Part shown: positions 21,098 through 31,649 of the stretch, one piece after another
Layout of the letters: each line of letters begins with the position of its first letter
Position numbering within the stretch: position 1 is the stretch's first letter
Assembly: GCA_019054805.1 (NCBI GenBank)
Contig: JAHQIY010000003.1
Span: 2,232,001-2,296,000, forward strand
Source of the DNA: Brachionus manjavacas
Taxonomy: Eukaryota; Rotifera; Eurotatoria; Ploima; Brachionidae
Direction of reading: 5' to 3'
DNA length: 64,000 nucleotides
Position numbers and translations under genes: made by a program
The notes under the pieces: generated by a model
Seen by the model: the letters and a program-made list of their open reading frames with translations, nothing else
Told to the model about the DNA's origin: nothing
The model's database searches: none

Positions 21098-22225
21098 ATG
21101 AACATTTTACAGCCTCAAATAGTTCGAATTGGCAACCGACGCTACCGGCACAATCACTCTACCTTTAAATCAAATGATCCAATTGAACCATACGAAGAAG
21201 AAACCGATGAAATGTTTGTTGAGAGAAAAGCGAGTGCCTTAAATGATGAGGAATACAATGACGAGGCCTGTTATTTGGAATGCAAGCAAATGGCTGCTGT
21301 GTCCGACGAATTTAACCAGATAGAATTCGTCAATGGATACTATAAACTTGACCTGTACGTAGCTGAAGCCTTCTATGGCTTTATAATTGGGCGAAATGGG
21401 GAAAAAAAGTCTAAACTGGAGAGAGATACACAAACTTCTGTTCGCATTCCAAGACGAAATCAAGGTGGCACAATTACCATCGAAGGAAATGACAAAAAAA
21501 GTATTATTTCTTGCCTTAATCGTCTCCATTTAATGATCCAAACTGCTCGTAGCCAAAAACCATTTACTCATTTGATTACATTTCCTCTAAAGTTCGACCA
21601 ACTGAAGCACAGATTCAAAGAATTCATTGACTTGGTTCTCAGAGATTGTTCCCTGGACCGAGGAGTTCATGAGAGTATATTTCAATTACCTAATAAGCTG
21701 CATCTTACTGTAAATATTTGTACTATTTTGAGTGAATTTGAGCTTGAACAAGCAGCAAGTGTGCTAGAAAAATGCTACAAATCTTTTATAAGCGATTTAT
21801 TAAATGGAAAAAAACTCAGGGTACAGATCAAAGGTTTAGAGTATATGAATGATGATCCAGCAAACGTTGATGTATTGTACGCTAAAGTGACTGGTTTGGA
21901 TCCTGGAAATGCTTTGCAGAGTATCGCAGATGGAATTATGAGGACTTTTGTTGAGAGTGGCTATGCTAGAAAACAGTATGAGAGAGTTAAGCTGCACGCA
22001 ACTGTGATGAATAGTTTGAGAAGAGTGGACATGTCTGTTGATAACGAGTTCGAGGGTCAAAATGAGTCAAAAAGTCAAAGGGAATCATTCGATTGCCGTA
22101 ACATTTTGAAATTTTTTGGTGACTATGATTTTGGCATCTATGCTTTGGACGAAATTCATCTCTCGTTAAGATACACAAGTGCGCCTGATGGTTATTATGA
22201 GTGTATTTCAAAAATTAAATTATAA
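21098..22225 (+). CDS. ASCC1: Activating signal cointegrator 1 complex subunit 1 (ASCC1)
   Basis: Single-exon frame of 375 residues. The ATG at 21,098 was chosen because MNILQPQIVRIGNRRYR aligns with the conserved ASCC1 start (MEVLRPQLIRIDGRNYR in vertebrates); the open frame extends four codons further upstream without a better start. A KH domain follows (about residues 85-150; GRNG loop at 98-101). The second half is a 2H phosphoesterase/AKAP7-like fold with both HxT motifs: HLT at 202-204 and HAT at 300-302. Conserved YMNDDP, VDVLYAKV and ESFDxRNILK are all present. In animals ASCC1 works with the ASCC3 helicase in alkylation repair, ribosome quality control and transcription. Length equals that of animal orthologues, and the gene appears intact. 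Confidence 0.95.
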   Translation: MNILQPQIVRIGNRRYRHNHSTFKSNDPIEPYEEETDEMFVERKASALNDEEYNDEACYLECKQMAAVSDEFNQIEFVNGYYKLDLYVAEAFYGFIIGRNGEKKSKLERDTQTSVRIPRRNQGGTITIEGNDKKSIISCLNRLHLMIQTARSQKPFTHLITFPLKFDQLKHRFKEFIDLVLRDCSLDRGVHESIFQLPNKLHLTVNICTILSEFELEQAASVLEKCYKSFISDLLNGKKLRVQIKGLEYMNDDPANVDVLYAKVTGLDPGNALQSIADGIMRTFVESGYARKQYERVKLHATVMNSLRRVDMSVDNEFEGQNESKSQRESFDCRNILKFFGDYDFGIYALDEIHLSLRYTSAPDGYYECISKIKL

Positions 22226-22700
22226 CTTTTCAATAAATAAATTTTATAAAATTTTATAAAAAAAATTTTTTATTTGTCATAGAAAACTTATTAAAACTGT
22301 CAATTCTTATTAAATCATATCCTCATAGGCAATAAAATAAAATAAAATCTGTATTGTCGAAGTAAAAGTTAGAATGAATCAAAAATTAAAATTTGAAAGT
22401 TTAAGACTCAATGACAATTTTTATTTACGCTAACAATTGACTTTTTTCTTGAATTGGGATGAATCGTTTGGATCATTTCCAGCAAGTTTTTGTGAGCCAT
22501 TCATGATAGTTTGGTTCGCTCTTTAGGTCACTCCATTTGATCTAGATTGGTATGGGAATGTAACCAATAGTTGGGTTCCTGTTAATCTCAACATTTTATG
22601 AAATTTACTGGAACCGAACGATTGATAAATTTTAAATAATCATAAACTAGAATATTCACAAGTTTACCGACCAAAACTCAGCAAGACAGTCTTATTAAGT
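22226..22700. other. 3' flank of ASCC1 with a coding-like patch
   Basis: AATAAA at 22,233. On the minus strand about 22,620-22,440 two frames give compositionally protein-like text with stops (for example SEPNYHEWLTKTCWK). No family was recognised; it may be a degenerate exon or transposon piece. Confidence 0.3.
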
Positions 22701-22702
22701 AG

Positions 22703-23740
22703 TGATGGGAGTTTTCTCTTTAGTTTAGTTAACTAAAATTTAGCCAACTAGTTTTTAGTTAACTAATTTTTAGTTGACTAAACTAAAATTATTAACTAAA
22801 CTTTAATTATTAAAATATTTTTTTTTTAGAAAATTTTTACTAAATAAAAGTTATAACTAAAGCAATTAGCATGATTTTTCTGTAGCAGAAACTCAAATAA
22901 ATTAAAATATGAGTAAATTATCAATTAATGATTCTTTAAACCTTTGAATTTAATTGATTATAAATTATGGAATCAACAAATTAAAAAATGTTATGTTTAT
23001 TTTATTAATCAACCAACAGAAAAAATAAATAACATTAAACAAAGACTTAAATTAATAACATCTGGTTTTGTTACCTATCCTCTTTTAAAAAATTTTCACA
23101 TTAAAAAAAATTATATAATGTCAAATCAATGTTTTTAAATATTTTTTTGTCTCACTATTCCTTAGATATCTCGCTTTCTGCATAGTATCCCGCTATTCCT
23201 AAATTGTCTCACTATTTCAAAGATATCTCACTTATTCTATTACAACTTTTTTTTCTTAATATCAGACTTGTTTATGAGTCAGAGTTTTAAGTCTGAGTCA
23301 CAAAAATTAAAGTAAAAAGTTATGACTTGACTTAAATTTTAGTGACTTTGACTTTAACTAGGCAGCCACAATAACTACCTGGAACGGTAAAAGGAACATT
23401 TGGCCGCAGCAATAACTACCTGGAACGGCAAAAAATTCATGTTGCTCAGACTTTTTTTTAAAAAAATTCATTGACTTGACTTGAGATTTCTAATTTTAAA
23501 CAAGTTTTTTTATTTCATACTAATCCCGAGCAATCGCAAATAACATCCCTTTTTTCACATTTTTTTGTACCCTTAGTCTAACTAATTCGACTAAACTAAG
23601 TTTTAGTCGACTAAAAATAAGTTAACTTAAATTTAGTCGACTAGTTTTTAGTTTACTTATTTTGAGTTAACAAAATTTTAGTTAACTAAAAATAAGTAAA
23701 CTAAAAATTAGTTTTTGTGAGTTTGTTTACAGTTGATACA
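22703..23740. repeat. TTAGTTAACTAA-rich repeat pair around AT-rich DNA
   Basis: Runs of TTAGTTWACTAA and TTAGTCGACTAA words occur at about 22,725-22,803 and again at 23,575-23,715 in complementary arrangement, suggesting the two ends of one element. Clear terminal repeats with a target duplication were not found. A 64-codon AT-rich frame at 22,944-23,138 has no recognisable similarity. Confidence 0.45.
23268..23505 (+). mobile_element. Diverged CAGAGTTG-type MITE carrying two 41-bp units
   Basis: It starts CAGACTTGTTTATGAGTCAG and ends with CTAATTTTAAACAAG. In its middle two ATAACTACCTGGAACGG units sit 41 bp apart (23,371 and 23,412). They are the reverse complement of the core of the CLIP-170 intron minisatellite. 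Confidence 0.65.
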
Positions 23741-24050
23741 AGTTTTGAGTAGTCCTGGATGTATATTTTAAAGTTATACACAATCCCAGAATTTAACGAG
23801 TTTGGACTCAGTCGGTATTAGCGATTTTTGTTACTACTTCAATCATCTCTTTAACAACTTGTAGAACAAGAGGGTGATACCATTCTACAACATTGAATTT
23901 TTTCTCGATCCTAAACAATTGAATTAGTTCACCTCTTTTTCGTCGATATTCAAGGGGAGTTAGACCAAATGTCTAAGTCGATCTTCATAGATTTTGCAAC
24001 CTATGCTTGAAACAGATTTGGTGGCGAGTCTTTGTTCTTTTCTATGATTT
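23740..24050 (-). mobile_element. LINE reverse-transcriptase C-terminal fragment
   Basis: The minus strand reads LGLTPLEYRRKRGELIQLFRIEKKFNVVEWY, the standard text after the thumb of CR1-like LINE polymerases, with stops and frameshifts. Fragment only. Confidence 0.75.
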
Positions 24051-24399
24051 AAATGAGAAATTTCTGAATATTCGTACAGTTACAATGGCTACGAAAACAA
24101 AAACATTGCATGATGCTATGGATAAGGTTATACTGTTACAATATTTAGGAAACTTCCAAAGCTCAAATTAAACGAATTAATCAAAAAAAGGTAGATTAAA
24201 AAAATATTATAATGTAACAATTTTGAAATAATTGGACACAAGTAAAGGGAATGTCAAAAAAGAATGAACGACGAGAAAATTAAATTTAGATACGAAATGC
24301 ATTATAAAAAAAAATAAAAACCATTCAAAAAATTAGATTTTTCAAAGGATAGCGATTATAAACGAGAAAGCCATCATGGAGGGAACATCTAGTCGGTGG

Positions 24400-25660
24400 A
24401 GATTGAAGGCTGAGAGGCTTAAATAAATTGAACGAGAAATAATCGACTATACTCAACTAGCGATTCAAAAAGAAGAAAAAATTTCTCAAAGAAACAAACA
24501 TTTTGGGCATGATAACCAAAACTCCACAGTTCTTAAATAACGAGCCAACAATTGAGGAACTATTTTGTCGTCTAAGTCCAGTCAGAAAAGTATGCATACT
24601 CCAGTTCTATCAGTTTATCCTAATAAAGATTCTGAACAAATAAACTACTCAAATTTCGTAAAATTAAGGGATCAATATGATTAAAACAGTTAATAAAAAA
24701 TGAAATTTCAATTGAAACTACATTATAGAAGGTGATCTATACGCTAGAACAAAGCAAATAGGCTGCGTAGTGGAAAATGCAAACAGTATAATGTTGGAAA
24801 GCGAACTGGCAATTATTTAGCGAAATTTTAAATTCTCATATAGTTATTATCCCTGAAAGTTCTATAGATCAACTTAATAATAAAATTACAGATTAAGGGA
24901 TCAATCTATAAGGGCAACAAAATACCTTGTTACCTATGTTCAAACAAGTAAGCAAACCAAACGCGTTTCAGAATCCGACAATTCACAAACAGCTGAATCG
25001 GGGAAAATAAAAACGGTATAATGTTGGAAAGAATAATCAATGAGTTAGACTTTTCAGTAATAAATGAAGCGTCGTACTTTCAATATTTTTAATAAAAATT
25101 ACTTTGAAATTCTTGATCTTTTCTTAGTTTAATCTTCATTAATTGACAAAATTACCGACTTTAATGTCTTAAATATTCAAGACATGACTAATGGCCATTT
25201 CCCAATCGAAGTGTCAATTTCTTTGGGCTATCAATTAGAAAAAAAATCAACAGCTAAAAAATTTAACTATAAATAAGCGAACTGGCTACTATTTAGCGAA
25301 ATTTAAAATTCTCTAATAGTTATTTTCCCTGAAAGTTCCATCACTATAGATCAACTAAATGATAAAATTACAGAAAAAATCATTTATGCTTCCCATAAAA
25401 GCATTCTTTATCTTTTCCAGAAAATCCAAAAAAAACAGTCTTCTCCCGAACATTGTTATTCTGATAAAAGAACGTACGAAAATAAGAAGAAACTTCCAAA
25501 AAACTCGCTGTCAAGAGCTCAAGCAAAAATTTAATCAACTTAGATTTAAGTTAAAGGCCTCTTTAAAAAATTTCTGGAATCAAAAATTTTTTTTTATTTT
25601 ATCAAGAAGATGGAAAAAACCAACTTACAAGTTGAAAATATTTTTATAAAAAACTAATTT
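24400..25660 (+). mobile_element. Decayed LINE (endonuclease end and linker)
   Basis: At 25,359-25,649 an open frame gives NIVILIKERTKIRRNFQKTRC and LKASLKNFWNQ, matching the LINE at about 31,990-32,240. At 25,020-25,250 the endonuclease end (ERIINELDFSVINE) is recognisable but full of stops. A stretch of about 100 bp is duplicated: 24,798-24,893 and 25,273-25,373 (AGCGAACTGGC, CCCTGAAAGTT, CTATAGATCAACT). Confidence 0.6.
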
Positions 25661-25669
25661 TCCTAAAAA

Positions 25670-25888
25670 CTATTTTACCCAATTAATGTTCTTTTCGATC
25701 AAGTAATTGACACACAATCTTGAATCATGCTTTGAATCATTATCTTGAATCAAAACACATTGACAATTAAACTTTTCTAGCAAAAAAGGATTCAATACTC
25801 CAGAAAAGAAGAAAGAAACAATGGAGAGGAAAACAATAGTGCATATAAAATTTAATATTTTATGAAGAAAAAAAATTTTAAATCTCAA
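25670..25888 (-). pseudogene. Tc1/mariner transposase DDE fragment
   Basis: The minus strand ends with CVLIQDNDSKHDSRLC and LIEKNINWVK, the second catalytic-Asp block of IS630/Tc1/mariner transposases (usually QDNDPKHTS). Upstream residues are low-complexity and probably non-coding. Only this block survives. Confidence 0.7.
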
Positions 25889-25993
25889 AATAAAAATTTA
25901 TTAGAAAGAAAAATTTTAATTTCAAAAAAAAAAATTTTATTTTGAAAAATCAAAAAAATGATTTTTTAATATAGAAAAAGTAATAAAAAAAAA

Positions 25994-26100
25994 TCTGAAT
26001 GGAACTGAACGGATGGAATGGATTGAACGGAACCGATGGAATGGAATGGATGGAACGGATGGAACATTCCGTTCCTTTGTCTGGAACGGAACGTTTCATT
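25994..26100. repeat. TGGAACGGA-type simple repeat
   Basis: Irregular copies of TGGAAYGGA and GGAACGGAT, closing with the small palindrome GGAACATTCCGTTCC. Confidence 0.8.
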
Positions 26101-26177
26101 TTGGCAAGAAATACTGTAATAGTCTTTATTTAAGCAGATATTTTTTTTCAATAGTCTATAATTTACTTGAGTTTCGA

Positions 26178-26412
26178 TTAAATTAATCGAAATGAAATTT
26201 TTATGAATAGATGTCCAATTTTTGTTTTATTTTAAAAAGAGATTTGTTTTTTTACTAATTGATATGTTTATTCAGAGCAAGATGTCAATTTTATTGAATT
26301 CAAAGCAAATCTTGAATTTTTTTGCGATATTTAATTTTCATACACCTTTATTAAATAAAATTTATTTAATTTATTTTTTACCTTTTTCAAAATAAAATTA
26401 TTTCGATTTTAA
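26178..26412 (+). repeat. 235-bp direct repeat, left copy
   Basis: It begins TTAAATTAATCGAAAT and is repeated at 28,291-28,525 with equal length and about four mismatches. It brackets the LINE between them and is best read as an unusually long target-site duplication. Confidence 0.9.
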
Positions 26413-28290
26413 TTTGTTTAACAAATTTTTCACAAACTTAAAATCAGAATCTTTATTTAATGATGATGACTTTTCACAATTTATTTTTAATCAATTTAAA
26501 GATCTTAAAAGACTTAATGTTCTTAAGAACATTAATTTTTCGTTTTCTCTCTTTACATAATCTGAAGTAAAAAAATGTTTTGATGATCTCTCAGCTTCGA
26601 GTTCACCAGTTGAATCTGTTGCATTCCTTCGAAAGTCTTCAAAACTAATTCTAATTTTTTCTCTCAACTTTTTACATATTTTTTTAATACTTGTTCATAC
26701 TTAAACGTGGTACCAGATGAATGGAAATTTGCTATAGTAACACCTTTGTATAAAAATTAGGGTGACAAGAATGACTTAAATAAATTTAGAGGTATCTCTG
26801 TCTTACCATCAGTTGCCAGAGTCTTTGAAAAATTACTTTCAAATCAAATTTCAAGTTTTTTTGAGTTAAATGACAATTTTTTTTTAGCCAACATGGTCTT
26901 CGCAAAGGTTATTCATGTGAAACTGCTCTCCATGAATTAGTATCCGACCTTAACGAAGCAAGGGATAAAAAGCTGATTACTCTTTTGCTTTTCATTGACT
27001 TTCGAAAAGCTTTTGACTTAGTAGATTCTAATCTTCTCATTTTAAAGCTACTCCATTATGGTTTTGATAATTCCTGCCTATCTTTGATATCTAATTATTT
27101 TACAAATAGAAAACAACTTACAAAACTAAAAAATACTAATTCTTCAGCAAAAGTATTGAAACTTGGAGTCCCTCAAGGTTCTGTACTTGGTCCTTTATTT
27201 TTTTTAATTTTTATAAATGACTTTTTATTAAAGAATTAAAATTTAATTTGTTCGCAGATGACACAACTTTCTATTTGTCTGGAAAAACTCTTGATGAGCT
27301 AATCAAAAAGTTCCAACAAGCTTGACGTAAATTGGACCAAAAATTTTGTATGTTTGTTACTAATAATAGAGTGATACCCCATCGTCCATAATAATTCAAA
27401 ATATGCAAGTTACTGTAGTAAAAGAATTTAAACTTTTGGGAGTTACAATTGACAATAAGTAAACCTTCAGTAAACATGCCTCTAATGTATTTCTTTTGAT
27501 TAATAAATAACTCTATTCAATAAAAAGGTTATTTTACTTATCAACATCAGTGAAAATTCAATTTTTTAAAACTTTTATCTTACCTTATTTTGACTATTGC
27601 CTTTCATTAATTATTTATTTCAGCAAGTCTATTCTTCAAAAAAATTGTAATTTTTATTATACTTGTTTACACAAACTTTTAAAATTTGATTTTTTTGGTA
27701 AAGATTTTAATACTTTAAATAATTTCTTAGAAAAATACAATTTATTTTCCTTTCAACATCGTTTTTTATCAAAATTAGTAACTTTTTCATTTAAAATTAT
27801 GAAATTTGATAATGCACCTACAATCTTAAAAGATCAACTTCGAACAAATTATTCAAGAAAATTAAAATGGAATTAACGGAATTCGGATAAATTGGTACAG
27901 AATGGGGCTAGATCAAAATTTGGTGAAATGAGATTTTCTTATTTTTTTCCAAAATTAATTAATAATTTTGTCATTGAAAAAATCAATTAAACTTTTAATC
28001 ACTTTAAAATGTCTGATTTTAATAAAATAAACTTAATTTACAAAAAAGCGTGTAAATTATTCGATAAATTTGACTTTTTTTACAAAAATTTTAAATTTAA
28101 CTGAAAAAAATATAATTTAAATAAGTTTTCTTATATTTTTAATGTAAAATTTGAATTTTTTCTTAAAAAAAGGATATTTTGTTTTTTATTTTTTTTTTTT
28201 TTTAAATTATTAAAAAATGAAGTGTTAATCAGTCTTGAAAAAGATAAGGGCACTAGCCTGTTGATTAACCTTGAATTGTTGTTATTGTTG
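26413..28290 (+). mobile_element. 5'-truncated LINE with reverse transcriptase
   Basis: Reading frames in order: a linker with DDDFSQFIFNQF, then RT fingers and palm with FIDFRKAFDLVDSNLL (27,000), LGVPQGSVLGPLFFLIFINDF (about 27,165), LFADDTTFYLSG (the catalytic FADD, about 27,250), and thumb text to 27,876. Stops and frameshifts break the polymerase, so it is inactive. The 3' end is TGATTAACCTTGAATTG followed by TTGTTATTGTTGTT. Both ends abut the 235-bp direct repeats. The element lacks its endonuclease, consistent with 5' truncation on insertion. Confidence 0.85.
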
Positions 28291-28525
28291 TTAAATTAAT
28301 CGAAATTAAATTTTTATGAATAGATGTCCAATTTTTGTTTTATTTTAAAAAGAGATTTGTTTTTTTACTAATTGATATGTTTATTCAGAGCAAGATGTCA
28401 ATTTTATTGAATTCAAAGGAAATCTTGAATTTTTTTGCGATATTAAATTTTCATACACCTTTATTAAATAAAATTTATTTAATTTATTTTTTACCTTTTT
28501 CAAAATAAAATTATTTAGATTTTAA
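28291..28525 (+). repeat. 235-bp direct repeat, right copy
   Basis: Partner of 26,178-26,412; it starts directly after the LINE tail. Confidence 0.9.
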
Positions 28526-29295
28526 ATATATTAATATTTAAATAAAAGTTAAACCAATTTAATCAAGAAAATTCTGCTTCATGATATAGGTAAAACGGTG
28601 CCTTTCAATCTTCACAATACAGAGAGCAATTTTGATTAATTCATTTTGATAGCAGAAAGAACAGTCAAACTATTTTGATTTATGTCTTCCTTTTAAATTT
28701 AGTAAATAAAAAAATTCAAAAATTTACGAGTCAATTTGAATCCAAAAAATTTAATTTTCTTAATGTTTTTTGATCAATTTCAATTAATGCCTAATACATT
28801 ATTTTTTAAAAATTAATTATTTTCTGACAACGATTAGAGAGTACCATGATATTAGAAATAAATCTTCTTTCGAACCAATTTTAATAAGTAGAATAAAAAT
28901 TGATTTTTAGATTTCAAATTTTAATTGTCAAGAAGAAACATAATTTATATCGTATCAATTACCGTAAATATTTGTTTTTTTAACGGGTTACTAAAACTCA
29001 AAAATCCAACTATGGCGCATGCACCGTTTGCCACCTAATACATGTTGTAATTATTTTAACTTTAGACAAAAGCATTAAAATTAGTTTTCAAAAGTAAACT
29101 GTGCATTAAGTTAAAAATTTGATTTTCCTACTGCATTTAAACAATAAAAAATGCAAATTTAAAACAGGATTTTTATTCGAATTCTTAAATTGTTGCGACA
29201 CTAAAATTAACAATATTAAAAAGGAAAAAATACTAAAAAATTAAATAAAAAAATAATAAAAATTTTTTCTATTATTTTACTTATTGGCATTTTTT
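28526..29295. other. No gene recognised
   Basis: AT-rich DNA, nothing supported. Confidence 0.4.
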
Positions 29296-29299
29296 ATTC

Positions 29300-29990
29300 T
29301 TGTAATTTTTCTTATCTTTTTTTACTCAACAACTGGAGTACTTTTATATACTGTAGGCTCAAATAGATTAATTAATGCTTTTATTTCTCCTTCTTTAAGT
29401 AACTGAGTTACTTAAAGAAAATTTTTCGTTGAAAAAAGCATCTGGAAATTTAAAATTGAAAACGAATTCTCATTAACTTAAAATGGTACTTTGGGACTAG
29501 TTAACCTTGTCATTTTGTGAAATTTCTTGAGTTTGAGTTGCTATCTCATTAATTGATTGTGTATTCCCTTTTTCAAACCCAGTTTTTATAGCTTGAGCTT
29601 CATAAACTATCTCTTCATCATTTACAAAATTATCTAAGTCATCATAGTTTGATGACACTTCAACTAAATCATTTATTAAGATTTTACCATATGGTTAAGG
29701 CAAGAGTGCAAATTAAACTGAGAAGTAATACCACAATAAACAAAACTATCATGAATTAACTTATCATCGAAATTTCTCTAAATTTCAGATAGCCAATTTA
29801 TACAATTTAGGTATTCAGGTGTCCTAAGATTACCCTTACGAGTGAAACTTTTTTCTGAGGACATCAACCATTCATTCCACTTTTCATGATAATCATTTTT
29901 CAACTTGGAAAACCAACAAACATCGGCTGGCTGTAAAATGTTAGTGAGTCTACGTGGAATAAAAACTGTTTTAATATTGAATTCTTAAAA
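29300..29990 (-). pseudogene. pogo/Tigger-type DDE transposase C-terminal remnant
   Basis: The minus strand reads KTVFIPRRLTNILQPADVCWFSKLKNDYHEKWNEWL, then GNLRTPEYLNCINWLSEIWR-like text and GITSQFNLHS. The segment with ILQPADVxxF before a long helix is the third catalytic block and tail of DDE-1 (CENP-B/pogo/Tigger) transposases. Many stops interrupt it. The psq-type N-terminal remnant at 18,479-19,930 may belong to the same family. Confidence 0.7.
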
Positions 29991-30059
29991 AGAGTCTTAA
30001 CAATTTTTCGTTTGCTGACATCTAGCAAAACCCAAAAAAAATTTTACAGAAAACATATT

Positions 30060-31640
30060 ATAGAACTAGCAAAAAATCCGTGATAGATGAAATGAAAACC
30101 ATCCTAGAAGAAAAAGAAAATATAGGCCAAAGCAATTGAAAAGATAAAGCTTGAAAACATGCTTAACAAAGAAGAAAGCAAAGATGGAACGATGTAGTCG
30201 ATAAGGTACCTTTTTAGAGAATCGAGAGAGAAAAACAGACATATTCCTACATTGATTAAAGATAATAAGGAGTTTAAAACCGATAAAGAAAAAGGAGAAA
30301 TTATGGCGAACTCTTAGCGTCATTTTTTAGCCTGATTTGAAGAGTCAGAATAAGCCCTGTGAGGTAGTTAACACTAATTTGAATTTTCTAATCAGAAAGG
30401 AGCAAAATATTTTTATTGCACCGATTACTCTAAGTGAGCTTAAAAATTCACTTATAAAATTAAATGATATAGCGGGACCAGGCCTTGATTTATTGCATAA
30501 TCAAATGCTTAAAAACATGCCTAATAATACCCCTGATGAAATAATTGATTTTTTTAACCTTGGCCAAGAAAACAGTATATTCCCAAAAGCCTGGAAATTA
30601 GCTAAAATATCTATGATTCCAAAAAAAACATTTAGCACACAAGACCCATCTAAATTATCGTCCTTTAAGTATGACAAGTATTCTAGGTAAATTATTTGAT
30701 TTCATAATATTTAATAGAATATATTATTCCCTAGAAAGCAACTCTCTTCTTATTGAGGAACAATCAGGGTTCAGAAAATTTAGGCGAACAGCTGATAACT
30801 CATTCTTCCTTATTCAAAAAATAGTAGAATCTTTTAACAGAAAAAAAAAATTTTGTTGTTTATTTTTTGACATATCAAAAGCATCTGACAAAGTCTGGCA
30901 TGAGGGTCTTATTTACTAGCTAATAAAAATTAACTTACCACATTATCTTATCCATTGGGTTAGATAATTTCTGGATTCAAGATTTTTTATGGTAAATGTA
31001 AATGGATACTTGAGTGATCAATTTCAAATTAGAGCAGGAGTCCCACAAGGCTCTGTAATTAGTCCTCTTCTATTCAGTATTGTTATTAACGACATACCAA
31101 AGAGAAACAAAACTAACAGCGAATACGAAATACAAACAGATGATGTGGCTACTTTTTTCATTTTTAATAAGAGGAGAAATCTTGAGAATACGATAAATAA
31201 ATACCTAGCAGAACTTGAAAAGTGGTTTTCCAAATGTAAGATGAAAATTTCAGTTGAAAAGTCTTGCATCATGATTATTTCAAAAAAGTCAAAAGAAAAA
31301 ATTGATCTCGATCTAAAAATATATAAAATAGCGTAAGTCGTCATTATCAAATAAAGTTTCTTGGGATTTTGTAAGACTCAAATTAAACTTCACTCCCATG
31401 GTAGATGAAATTAAAAAGCGGTGTAATTCAAGGCATACCTTGAATAAACTTAATAACATACCTATCAAATAAAAAATGGCGTCTTGATTTTAAACACTGA
31501 CAGGAAATCTTTATTAATCTTTAATTGGTTCATTCTATTCATTTAACGATCTATTCTAAAACTAAAATAAGACACTTCATCTAACATTATCCATCATAAG
31601 GCCTTAAATAAACTTAAACTTCATACTTAAACTTCATAAA
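30060..31640 (+). mobile_element. LINE A: linker and reverse transcriptase, decayed
   Basis: Frames in order: linker (SFW-like, IPTLIKDNKEF), RT fingers at 30,337-30,690 (IAGPGLDLLHNQMLKN, KAWKLAKISMIPKK), palm at 30,671-30,919 (EEQSGFRKFRRTADN, FFDISKASDKVWHEG; the usual FD retained), then GVPQGSVISPLLFSIVINDI and a YxxDD region degraded to QTDDVATFF. It shares most wording with LINE B just downstream. It stops within text equivalent to HQEAFNKLKL and is joined to the endonuclease part of LINE B at about 31,640. Confidence 0.85.
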
Positions 31641-31649
31641 AAGCTTAGG

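Noticed and set aside
22944-23138. 64-codon frame as a possible small gene
   Set aside because: AT-biased composition and location inside repeat DNA; no family resemblance seen.
26178-28525. Long direct repeats as LTRs of an LTR retrotransposon
   Set aside because: The enclosed polymerase is of non-LTR type, a typical LINE tail sits directly before the right repeat, and no primer-binding site, gag or integrase is present.
30066-30323. Minus-strand frame rich in Phe and Leu
   Set aside because: Antisense of the LINE A linker region.
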